Position numbers and translations under genes: made by a program. This document shows positions 1 through 5,416 of a DNA stretch of 7,520 nt, piece by piece. The first letter of the stretch is position 1, and every line of letters begins with the position of its first letter. This stretch comes from an archaeon (GTDB lineage Archaea; Methanobacteriota; Methanobacteria; Methanobacteriales; Methanobacteriaceae). Location of the stretch: assembly GCA_024409165.1 (NCBI GenBank), contig JAKSUE010000065.1, positions 1-7,520 of the forward strand, in the 5' to 3' direction. The notes beneath the pieces are model-generated. The model was given only the letters and a program-made list of their open reading frames with translations. It searched no databases and was not told where the DNA came from.

Positions 1-83
1 TCTGCTAAAATAGCTGTTTTTTCTAATCTTTTAGTAGTTGCACCTAAATCTTCATAAACTTTCACAAGCTCTGCATATTTCAT
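1..83 (-). CDS. lig: ATP-dependent DNA ligase, N-terminal fragment (cut by window edge)
   Basis: Only the first 27 codons are inside the window; the gene runs off the left edge. The peptide MKYAELVKVYEDLGATTKRL continues EKTAILA. It resembles the start of archaeal ATP-dependent (LigI-type) DNA ligases, where the helical DNA-binding domain opens with a 'Y-x-x-L-x-x-x-Y-x-x-L...T-T-K-R-L-E-K-T' pattern. That family seals nicks and joins Okazaki fragments. The catalytic lysine motif lies outside the window, so activity cannot be judged. The ATG at 81-83 is supported by a Shine-Dalgarno sequence GGAGAG (89-94), five bases upstream. The gene lies 70 bp downstream of the ThiC-family gene on the same strand with no clear U-tract between them, so read-through transcription is possible. 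The assignment rests on a short N-terminal match. Confidence 0.75.
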   Translation of the reverse strand, partial: MKYAELVKVYEDLGATTKRLEKTAILA

Positions 84-153
84 AGTCTCTCTCCATAACT
101 TTTGATTTATTATGCTTTATATTAACTATATATTTTAATATATTTAAAAATGT

Positions 154-1428
154 TTAAAAATCACCTTTAGCTATTTTAACAGCACAATATTCTCCACACA
201 TTGCACACATCTCATCATCATCTAACTTACATTTATTTCTATAATGACGAGGTTTTACAGTATCAAAAGCCAAATCAAACTGTTTATCCCAGTTAAATTC
301 TTTTCTTGCTTTAGACATTTGTCTTTCTTTATCCCAAGCAATATCTAATCCTAATGCAACATCTGCAGATTGAGCAGCAATTTTACTTGCAATTACTCCT
401 TCTTTTACATCTTCAAGAGAAGGTAAAGTTAAATGTTCAGCAGGAGTTACATAACATAAAAAGTCAGCACCACTACAAGCAGCTATTGCACCACCAATAG
501 CACCACTAATATGATCATAACCCGGAGCTAAATCTGTTACAATAGGTCCTAAAACATAGAATGGAGCTCCATAACATAAAGTTTTTTGAATTTCCATATT
601 AGACCTAACTTGATTAAGAGGTACATGTCCAGGTCCTTCAACCATTGTCTGAACACCCACATCTTGAGCCCTTTTAACAAGTGTTCCAAGAGTAACAAGC
701 TCTTGAATTTGAGGAGTATCACTTGCATCACTAAGACAACCAGGACGTAATCCATCTCCAAGTGAAAGAGTAATATCATATTCTAAAGCAATTTCAAGTA
801 AATAATCATAATTCTTAAATAAAGGATTTTCTTTATCATTATGTAAAATCCAAGAAGCAAGGAAAGTTCCTCCCCTACTCACAATACCCATAACACGATT
901 CTGATTCTGTAATTTATTAACTACATCTTTATTAACTCCACAATGAAGAGTCATAAAGTCAACACCATCTTTAGCTTGATTTAAAATAGCTTTAAAGATA
1001 TCATCTTCATCCATATCAATAATTTCATTACCTTTATTTAAAGTAATCACACCTGCTTCATACATTGGAACAGTTCCAATAGGTACATCAATAGCAGACA
1101 TAATCTTTTTTCTAAATTCAAGTAAATTTGGACCAGTACTTAAATCCATAACAGCATCTGCACCAAATTCCACAGCAATTTTAGCTTTCTTAAGTTCAAG
1201 GTCGATGTCTTCAATTTTACTAGAGGAACCAATATTAGCATTAACCTTAGTTGTTAAACCATTACCAATACCACAAGCATCAGTATCTCTTAAAACATTC
1301 TTAGGTATAACAATAGTTCCTTTAGCGACTCCTAAACGAATTTTCTCCACATCAATCTTTTCTGATTTAGCCACAATTTCCATTTCAGGAGTAATATTAC
1401 CTTTTTTAGCTTCAGTCATTTGAGTCAT
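154..1428 (-). CDS. thiC: ThiC family: phosphomethylpyrimidine (HMP-P) synthase, radical SAM
   Basis: ThiC converts aminoimidazole ribotide to HMP phosphate, the pyrimidine half of thiamine, by radical SAM chemistry in the cytoplasm. The 424 residues carry the family landmarks in order: NANIGSS (63-69), MDLSTG (94-99), GTVPMY (118-123), LHCG (161-164), SRGG (184-187), SLGDGLRPGC (222-231), EGPGHVP (264-270), APGYDHI (301-307), CYVTPAEHL (325-333) and a C-terminal cysteine cluster C408, C411, C415. His268 and His332, 64 residues apart, match the metal-binding histidine pair described for characterised ThiC proteins. The cluster reads C-x2-C-x3-C, one residue shorter than the usual C-x2-C-x4-C of bacterial and plant ThiC. 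The length fits the short form without the bacterial N-terminal extension. The start at 1426-1428 has AAGGTG at 1434-1439; the Met at codon 4 is an alternative. Methanogens often carry ThiC paralogues, and some family members make 5-hydroxybenzimidazole instead, so the exact product is not certain. Confidence 0.93.
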   Translation of the reverse strand: MTQMTEAKKGNITPEMEIVAKSEKIDVEKIRLGVAKGTIVIPKNVLRDTDACGIGNGLTTKVNANIGSSSKIEDIDLELKKAKIAVEFGADAVMDLSTGPNLLEFRKKIMSAIDVPIGTVPMYEAGVITLNKGNEIIDMDEDDIFKAILNQAKDGVDFMTLHCGVNKDVVNKLQNQNRVMGIVSRGGTFLASWILHNDKENPLFKNYDYLLEIALEYDITLSLGDGLRPGCLSDASDTPQIQELVTLGTLVKRAQDVGVQTMVEGPGHVPLNQVRSNMEIQKTLCYGAPFYVLGPIVTDLAPGYDHISGAIGGAIAACSGADFLCYVTPAEHLTLPSLEDVKEGVIASKIAAQSADVALGLDIAWDKERQMSKARKEFNWDKQFDLAFDTVKPRHYRNKCKLDDDEMCAMCGEYCAVKIAKGDF

Positions 1429-1485
1429 ATAAACACCTTAAATACATCATATGATAAATTAAATTAATTATTTAATTAATAAATG

Positions 1486-1493
1486 AATATAAA
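1486..1493 (-). promoter_or_regulatory. Candidate TATA box of the thiC gene
   Basis: Read on the minus strand this is TTTATATT, about 58 bp upstream of the thiC start. A start site some 25 bp downstream would give a 5' UTR of roughly 35 nt containing the AAGGTG ribosome-binding site. It abuts the tandem AAATTACTAAATTT repeat, which would place a repressor or activator at the BRE/TATA region. In such AT-rich DNA, TATA-like strings are common, so this is a candidate only. Confidence 0.4.
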
Positions 1494-1518
1494 TTACTAA
1501 ATTTAAATTACTAAATTT
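1491..1518. repeat. Tandem 14-bp repeat in the thiC promoter region, candidate operator
   Basis: AAATTACTAAATTT occurs twice without a gap (1491-1504 and 1505-1518). Each unit is itself an inverted repeat: arms AAATT and AATTT around ACTA. The copies begin at the candidate TATA box and extend upstream of it. Two adjacent dyads of 14 bp fit a dimeric winged-helix or HTH regulator, and archaeal thiamine genes are known to have a dedicated repressor (ThiR), but the binding role here is inference. A further 10-bp palindrome ATCATATGAT (1446-1455) lies near the expected start site. Confidence 0.5.
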
Positions 1519-1639
1519 AATTTAAATTATCTAAAATAAAATATTATATCTAAAAATTATAATATTAATAAATTTTGGTGCAAATCATAAAAAGAAGTTA
1601 AAATAGACATTACTTAATAAAAAAATAACCACTAATTAA

Positions 1640-1706
1640 TGAAAAAATAAAAAAATAAAGAAAATAAAAATAAAAAAATAAAGATAAAAATTTAAATTAA
1701 AATTTA
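1640..1706 (-). terminator. U-tract terminator after the HEPN gene
   Basis: On the minus strand the end of the HEPN gene forms a small A/T dyad (TAAATT and AATTTA arms, 1693-1698 and 1701-1706) that includes the stop codon at 1697-1699. Downstream follow repeated T-runs, visible as A-runs on the plus strand from about 1640 to 1690. Oligo-U tracts are the main intrinsic termination signal of archaeal RNA polymerase. The dyad is weak; the U-tracts carry the call. Confidence 0.5.
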
Positions 1707-2080
1707 GGAACTACAGGATTTTTATTTAAAAAATTAATCAAATTCCTTAATAAAATATAAATATTTTGAGCAGTATTTACAAAATTTTTATTAAAATTAT
1801 TATTATAATCTGAATTAACCCTATAATTTTTTAATTCTCTTAAATGTTCTCCTAATTCTACTTCCTCATCATAAACAGAATCTAAAAGAGAATTAATAAG
1901 AAAACTATGAGCTCCTACATGAGGAACAACTTTATGATGAGTCTTTTCATAGTAATCTTTAGTTAAACCAAAAGCAGCATAATAAAATCGTCCTACAGAT
2001 GAGCGCAAATACTCTTCTTTATCTGAATAATCTTTCAAATGAAAAGCAACATCCGAAAATAAATCCCAATTAAAAACCAT
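1697..2080 (-). CDS. HEPN-domain protein
   Basis: A 127-residue, all-helical protein of the HEPN superfamily, many of whose members are RNases in toxin-antitoxin and defence systems. The segment LRSSVGRFYYAAFGLTKDYY (25-44) matches the HEPN helix pattern 'R-S-x-x-x-R-x-Y-Y-A-A-F'. The helix LRELKNYRVNSDY (80-92) matches the 'R-x-K/S-A-D-Y' region, with Arg87 and Tyr92. The canonical R-x4-6-H catalytic motif has Tyr instead of His here, a form I believe is common in this subfamily, so RNase activity is not assured. I chose the Met at 2078-2080: it lies one base after the upstream stop (TAA-T-ATG), which fits translational coupling. An in-frame Met at 2132-2134 would add 18 hydrophobic residues and overlap the upstream gene by 53 bp, so I reject it. 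The gene almost certainly works with the preceding gene. Confidence 0.8.
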   Translation of the reverse strand: MVFNWDLFSDVAFHLKDYSDKEEYLRSSVGRFYYAAFGLTKDYYEKTHHKVVPHVGAHSFLINSLLDSVYDEEVELGEHLRELKNYRVNSDYNNNFNKNFVNTAQNIYILLRNLINFLNKNPVVPKF

Positions 2081-2081
2081 A

Positions 2082-2591
2082 TTACCACAAATCCATAGAA
2101 AAACAATTCTTAAAATGATTATTAGAAAAATCAAATTTACGAAGTTCTCTCTTCATAGACAATAAAGTAGGAAGATTTTCCTTAAAAGAACCTTGATATT
2201 CAAGAATATACATAACTAAATGAGGAAATTCAGGACAATCAGGATCAAATATAAACTTTAAATAATAATCAACATCAGGATAATACTTTTTAAATAAAGC
2301 AACTGCTTTTGGAATTTCATCTAAAGAATCATTAGCTAATACAAATTCTAAAATTTCTTTAGGATTAATTAAGATACAATCTTTAAAAGAATTTAAAATT
2401 TTAGCTTTATACTCTTCATCGAAATCCAATTGAGTATCATTTAAATCGTTTAAATTAAATAGATTAGCGTTATTTTTCATATTATCCTTATTTTTATCTT
2501 TAATTTTATTTTCATTTTTAAAATTAAATTTATTAGCTAAATAATCATTAGCTAAAATGTTATTTAATGTTAATTTATCTATTTTATACAT
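2082..2591 (-). CDS. Unrecognised protein, probable partner of the HEPN protein
   Basis: I do not recognise this 169-residue protein with confidence. The first 60 residues are rich in Asn and Lys, with low complexity at 21-55. The C-terminal part (about 60-155) looks like a folded alpha/beta domain, including 'YYPDVDYYLKFIFDPD' (103-118) and 'FPHLVMYILEYQG' (122-134). Small proteins with a similar 'FPxAxxxLxxxxDPE' stretch occur, as I recall, just upstream of HEPN genes in archaea and cyanobacteria, which suggests an antitoxin or adaptor role; that is inference. The start is ambiguous: the Met at 2589-2591 has GTGAT three bases upstream, while Met38 (2478-2480) has AAGGA (2485-2489) four bases upstream and would give 132 residues without the low-complexity leader. 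The stop lies one base before the HEPN start, so the two genes are surely co-transcribed. No membrane segment or signal peptide is visible. Confidence 0.65.
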   Translation of the reverse strand: MYKIDKLTLNNILANDYLANKFNFKNENKIKDKNKDNMKNNANLFNLNDLNDTQLDFDEEYKAKILNSFKDCILINPKEILEFVLANDSLDEIPKAVALFKKYYPDVDYYLKFIFDPDCPEFPHLVMYILEYQGSFKENLPTLLSMKRELRKFDFSNNHFKNCFSMDLW

Positions 2592-3053
2592 ATTATCACA
2601 ATATACTAAAATTGAATAGTAATATTTGTTAATAAGTAATGGGGGAGTTTTTATTGAATTATAAAAAATAAATTTATTATCCCATGTAAATTCATAAACC
2701 TAATAAGTTATTAAATTTATTTTTATTTAATTTATTAATTTTAGATAATTCAATATAATAAAACTAAACAATTAAATTAATGTTTATTTTAGCTTATTAA
2801 TAAACTTTTTGTATTAAAATTTAAAATAAAGTATTTGTAAGGGTTTATTTTATTAATAAAGCTTTAATATATGGTAAACTATACATTAAAAGACAAATAA
2901 TGGGATAAAAATAATGTGACAATGTTGATTAATAATCATAAGATATAATATAATTAAAAAATAAAGATAGTATTAGTTTAAAAAATATCTTTAAACATTA
3001 GTTTTAAACATTAGTTTAAATATTACTTTTATAATTATAAAGGAATTGAAAAA
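2592..3053. other. AT-rich spacer between divergent transcription units
   Basis: This 462-bp stretch lies between the minus-strand HEPN module and the plus-strand Fe-S scaffold operon and should hold both promoters. I see no tRNA, no coding frame with a good start and no strong hairpin. A single G-run, AATGGGGGAG (2638-2647), stands out against the A/T background; on the HEPN side it would read as a C-run in the leader. A TATA-like stretch for the HEPN operon may sit at 2656-2668 (minus). The only well-defined structure is the tandem repeat at 2990-3017. Confidence 0.6.
2990..3017. repeat. Tandem repeat upstream of the Fe-S scaffold operon, candidate operator
   Basis: TTTAAACATTAGTTT occurs at 2990-3004 and again at 3003-3017, a 13-bp period. 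Within each copy TAAAC and GTTTA form an inverted repeat around ATTA. A partial copy, ATTAGTTTA, lies at 2972-2980. The block ends 36 bp before the ATG of the scaffold gene, where archaeal promoter and operator elements are expected. It may be a double operator for a dimeric regulator or overlap the BRE/TATA region; TTTAAATAT (3015-3023) could be the TATA box. The regulatory role is inference. Confidence 0.5.
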
Positions 3054-3746
3054 ATGATATATTCAAAAGATATCGAAAATATGTGTAAAGTTGCAAAAGG
3101 TGCAAATCATGGATGTGCACCAATACCTGAAGAAGGTAAATGGATTAAATCTGAAGGGATTAAGGACATTTCTGGTTTAACTCATGGTGTCGGTTGGTGT
3201 GCACCTCAACAAGGAGCTTGTAAATTAACCTTAAATGTTAAAGAAGGTATTATTGAAGAAGCTTTAGTTGAAACTCTTGGATGTTCTGGTATGACTCATT
3301 CTGCAGCAATGGCTGGTGAGATTTTAGTTGGAAAAACTATTCTTGAAGCATTAAATACAGATCTTGTTTGTGATGCTATTAACACAGCTATGAGAGAATT
3401 ATTCTTACAAATTGTTTATGGAAGAACTCAATCTGCATTTTCAGAAGGTGGACTTCCAATTGGTGCAGGTCTTGAAGATTTAGGAAAAGGTCACAGAAGT
3501 CAAGTAGGTACTATTTACAGTACTAATTTAAAAGGACCAAGATATCTTGAACTTGCAGAAGGATATATCATGGAAATCGGTTTAGATGAAGATGATGAAA
3601 TTATTGGATACAAATATGTTAATATTGGAATTATGATGGACAATATTAAAAATGGAATGGATCCAATAAAAGCTATTGAAGAAGCAAGTGGTAAATACGG
3701 AAGATTTGACGATGCAGTCAAAACAATTGACCCAAGGAAAGAATAG
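3054..3746 (+). CDS. NifU/IscU-like iron-sulfur cluster assembly scaffold homologue
   Basis: A 230-residue protein related to the NifU N-terminal/IscU scaffold fold, on which Fe-S clusters are assembled before transfer to apoproteins. The clearest match is LGCSGMTHSAAMAGEILVGK (75-94) with TILEAL following; it resembles the IscU segment 'GCGSAIASSSLATELIKGKTLDEAL', with Cys77 at a cluster-ligand position. Other cysteines are C11, C21, C49, C56 and C106, more than in IscU. The protein is longer than IscU (about 130 residues) and the IscU-like segment sits in the middle, so it is a diverged family. The start has AAAGGA at 3039-3044, nine bases upstream. The next gene follows after 11 bp and belongs to the GGGtGRT family, the usual neighbour of this scaffold-like family in methanogens and clostridia as far as I know. 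I infer that both act in one Fe-S process; which targets are served is unknown. Confidence 0.8.
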   Translation: MIYSKDIENMCKVAKGANHGCAPIPEEGKWIKSEGIKDISGLTHGVGWCAPQQGACKLTLNVKEGIIEEALVETLGCSGMTHSAAMAGEILVGKTILEALNTDLVCDAINTAMRELFLQIVYGRTQSAFSEGGLPIGAGLEDLGKGHRSQVGTIYSTNLKGPRYLELAEGYIMEIGLDEDDEIIGYKYVNIGIMMDNIKNGMDPIKAIEEASGKYGRFDDAVKTIDPRKE

Positions 3747-3757
3747 GAGAGGATAGT

Positions 3758-4756
3758 ATGAGTTTATTTGAAAGTTATGATAGAAGAATTGACCAAATTA
3801 TACCTGTTCTTAACAACCATGGTATAAAAGACCTTGAAGAAGCAAAAGCTATTTGTGATGAAAAAGGTGTTAATGTTTATGAAATCGTTAAAAATGTTCA
3901 ACCAATTTGTTTTGAAAATGCATGTTGGGCTTATACTGTAGGTGCAGCAATAGCTATTAAAGAAGGATGTACTAAAGCATCTGAAGTTGCAAAATACATT
4001 GGTGAAGGTTTACAATCATTCTGTATTCCTGGAAGTGTAGCAGATAACAGAAAAGTAGGTTTAGGACATGGAAACCTCGCATCTATGTTATTATCTGAAG
4101 ATAGTGATTGTTTTGCATTCTTAGCAGGACACGAAAGTTTTGCAGCAGCAGAAGGAGCAATTGGAATTGCAAACTCTGCAAATAAAGTAAGAAAAGAACC
4201 ATTAAGAGTTATTTTAAATGGTTTAGGAAAAGATGCTGCATTAATCATTTCAAGAATTAATGGATTCACTTATGTTGAAACTGATTACGATTACTTTACT
4301 GGAGAACTTAAAATTGTAAGAGAAAAAGCTTACTCTGATGGAGAAAGATCTAAAGTAAAATGTTACGGTGCAAATGATGTAAGAGAAGGAGTTGCAATTA
4401 TGCATCTCGAATCTGTTGATGTTTCTATCACAGGAAACTCCACAAACCCAACCAGATTCCAACACCCTGTTGCAGCTACCTATAAAAAAGAATGTATTGA
4501 ACAAGGTAAAAAATACTTCTCAGTTGCATCTGGTGGAGGAACCGGAAGAACCTTACACCCAGATAACATGGCAGCAGGTCCTGCATCCTACGGTATGACT
4601 GATACCATGGGTAGAATGCACTCAGACGCACAATTTGCAGGTTCATCCTCTGTACCAGCTCACGTAGAAATGATGGGATTAATTGGTATGGGAAACAACC
4701 CAATGGTTGGAGCAAGTGTAGCAGTATCTGTAGCTGTAGAAGAAGCAATGAAATAA
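3758..4756 (+). CDS. GGGtGRT family protein
   Basis: A 332-residue cytoplasmic protein of the GGGtGRT family, named for its invariant motif, seen here as SGGGTGRTLHPDN (258-270). Other glycine-rich or polar stretches that look conserved are GLGHGNLAS (101-109), FLAGHESFAAAEGAIG (121-136), STNPTRFQHP (228-237), GPASYGMTDTMGRMHSD (274-290) and the C-terminal GMGNNPMVGAS (310-320). Cysteines are C33, C51, C56, C71, C89, C118, C202 and C246. The biochemical function is unknown to me. The stop of the scaffold-like gene overlaps the ribosome-binding site of this one: AGGAGAGG (3745-3752) lies five bases before the ATG, so the two are an operon. The last third uses more C-ending codons (ACC, TAC, CAC, AAC) than its AT-rich surroundings, which suggests high expression. 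The protein lacks an obvious signal or membrane segment. Family membership is near certain; any role in Fe-S assembly rests on gene neighbourhood only. Confidence 0.92.
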   Translation: MSLFESYDRRIDQIIPVLNNHGIKDLEEAKAICDEKGVNVYEIVKNVQPICFENACWAYTVGAAIAIKEGCTKASEVAKYIGEGLQSFCIPGSVADNRKVGLGHGNLASMLLSEDSDCFAFLAGHESFAAAEGAIGIANSANKVRKEPLRVILNGLGKDAALIISRINGFTYVETDYDYFTGELKIVREKAYSDGERSKVKCYGANDVREGVAIMHLESVDVSITGNSTNPTRFQHPVAATYKKECIEQGKKYFSVASGGGTGRTLHPDNMAAGPASYGMTDTMGRMHSDAQFAGSSSVPAHVEMMGLIGMGNNPMVGASVAVSVAVEEAMK

Positions 4757-4833
4757 TTTTATTTCATTCCTTTATTTTTTCTTTTTTCTATTTCCTATTT
4801 TCTATTTTCTTTTTTCTATTTTCTTTTTTTCAT
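4747..4833 (+). terminator. Hairpin plus long U-tract ending the scaffold/GGGtGRT operon
   Basis: AATGAAATAA (4747-4756) and TTATTTCATT (4759-4768) form a perfect 10-bp inverted repeat, realistically an 8-bp stem with a six-base loop. The left arm contains the last codons and stop of the GGGtGRT gene. It is followed by an almost pure pyrimidine tract of T-runs broken by single C or A bases to about 4833. This fits archaeal oligo-U termination, with the many T-runs giving repeated chances to stop before the convergent rubredoxin gene. Confidence 0.75.
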
Positions 4834-4890
4834 TATTTTAAATATTCTATTTTTAAAAAATAACAAGATTAGTAATAAAAAAACAAATAA

Positions 4891-4920
4891 AATTAAATTG
4901 AATTAAATTGAATTAAATTA
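4891..4920. repeat. Three tandem 10-bp units in the convergent spacer
   Basis: AATTAAATTG is repeated at 4891-4900 and 4901-4910, then once more as AATTAAATTA at 4911-4920. It lies between two convergent terminators. It is probably simple-sequence slippage DNA without coding content. Confidence 0.7.
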
Positions 4921-4924
4921 AATT

Positions 4925-4999
4925 TAATAATAAAATAAAAAATAAAAAATAAAAAGAAAAATTAAGAATAAATTAAAATCTACAATAGATTAATCTATT
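4925..4999 (-). terminator. Palindromic hairpin plus U-tract ending the rubredoxin gene
   Basis: AATAGATTAATCTATT (4984-4999) is a perfect 16-bp palindrome that covers the rubredoxin stop codon; in RNA it folds as a 6-bp stem with a UUAA loop. Downstream on the minus strand come repeated T-runs, seen as A-runs between about 4925 and 4965 on the plus strand, including repeats of AATAAAA. This matches an archaeal intrinsic terminator. Confidence 0.65.
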
Positions 5000-5162
5000 C
5001 ATCAATTGCAACAAAAGCATCTTTACCTAAAGCAGCACATTCAGGACAAGCCCAATCATCAGGCATTTTGTCAATAGTGGTTCCAGGAGCGATGTTGTAT
5101 TGAGCATCACCTTTTTCAGAATCGAATTTATATTCACAATGCATACATTCGTAAACTACCAT
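4995..5162 (-). CDS. Rubredoxin with unusual metal knuckles
   Basis: A 55-residue mononuclear iron electron carrier of the rubredoxin family. Two CxxC pairs, C6-x2-C9 (YECMHCEYKFD) and C39-x2-C42 (WACPECAALGKDAF), would bind one Fe. Between them are the family marks Y11, GD (18-19), APGT (25-28), and MPDDW (33-37), with the core aromatic Trp37. Length fits the family (about 50-55). In most rubredoxins each CxxC is followed by Gly (CxxCGY, CPxCGA); here the residues are Glu10 and Ala43, so both knuckle glycines are replaced, which may alter fold or potential. The start has a near-perfect Shine-Dalgarno, GGAGGTGA (5167-5174), and a TATA box upstream, pointing to strong expression as a single gene. 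In methanogens rubredoxins usually serve oxygen or peroxide reduction (rubrerythrin, F420H2 oxidase partners), but none of those partners lies in this window. Confidence 0.92.
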   Translation of the reverse strand: MVVYECMHCEYKFDSEKGDAQYNIAPGTTIDKMPDDWACPECAALGKDAFVAIDE

Positions 5163-5182
5163 ATTTTCACCTCCGTTCGGTT

Positions 5183-5198
5183 AAAACCATCGAGTTTT
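5183..5198 (-). promoter_or_regulatory. Small hairpin in the rubredoxin leader
   Basis: AAAAC and GTTTT arms around a six-base loop (plus-strand 5183-5187 and 5194-5198) lie in the predicted leader. They are followed toward the gene by GGTT-AA-AACC (5179-5188) and CCGTTCGG (5173-5180) next to the ribosome-binding site. The two dyads share bases, so they could be alternative folds. A regulatory function is speculative. Confidence 0.3.
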
Positions 5199-5240
5199 GA
5201 TTCAAAAGTTTATTAGTAATATTATATTGTTAATTTGTTC

Positions 5241-5248
5241 TATATAAA
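5241..5248 (-). promoter_or_regulatory. Candidate TATA box of the rubredoxin gene
   Basis: The minus strand reads TTTATATA in the context TTAGTTTTATATAG, a good archaeal TATA element. It lies about 79 bp upstream of the ATG. A start site near 5217 would give a leader of about 55 nt carrying GGAGGTGA. It is the best promoter-like element in the window. Confidence 0.55.
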
Positions 5249-5374
5249 ACTAACTATTTAATTGTATGCGAACATAAGTATATTATGAAACAATTACTAA
5301 AAATAATAAAAAATGAGAATAAAAATAATAATAAAAATAATGAGAATAAAAAACTAAAAATTTAAAAATAATGA

Positions 5375-5416
5375 TAAAAATAAAAAAGAGCATATTAAAA
5401 ATAAATCAATATTTAT
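5375..5416 (-). terminator. Weak hairpin plus U-tracts ending the marker-8/HIRAN operon
   Basis: ATAAAT (5401-5406) and ATTTAT (5411-5416) form an A/U stem around a four-base loop, overlapping the HIRAN stop codon (TGA, 5406-5408). Minus-strand T-runs follow at about 5396-5400 and 5375-5387. The stem is weak, so oligo-U is the likelier signal. Further out, AATGAGAATAAAAA is repeated at 5312-5325 and 5339-5352. Confidence 0.45.

Noticed and set aside
549..779. 76-codon minus-strand frame inside thiC
   Set aside because: Out of frame with a full ThiC gene carrying all family motifs; composition (Leu/Val/Met-rich) is typical of a shadow frame.
1205..1423. 72-codon plus-strand frame opposite the thiC start
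   Set aside because: Antisense shadow of a conserved coding region, no ribosome-binding site or family match.
1429..1560. TPP riboswitch upstream of thiC
   Set aside because: The leader is almost pure A/T and shows none of the conserved THI-box elements such as CUGAGA or ACCUGAUCUGG-like segments.
2081..2134. Longer HEPN protein starting at the Met at 2132-2134
   Set aside because: The extra 18 residues are hydrophobic, lie wholly over the upstream gene in another frame and have no ribosome-binding site; the Met at 2080 follows the upstream stop by one base and begins where HEPN similarity starts.
2677..2908. Inverted repeat TTATCCCAT (2677-2685) / ATGGGATAA (2900-2908)
   Set aside because: Nine bases at more than 200 bp distance with no extension; probably chance.
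3515..3721. 68-codon minus-strand frame opposite the scaffold-like gene
   Set aside because: Antisense shadow; Ser/Ile/Pro-rich composition mirrors the coding strand.
3931..4748. Several frames on both strands within the GGGtGRT gene (3931-4269, 4250-4504, 4392-4598, 4476-4748)
   Set aside because: All overlap a strongly conserved GGGtGRT coding frame and show no family similarity or start signal.
4857..4980. CRISPR-like or satellite array in the convergent spacer
   Set aside because: Repeats are 7-10 bp A/T units without spacers; simple-sequence DNA.
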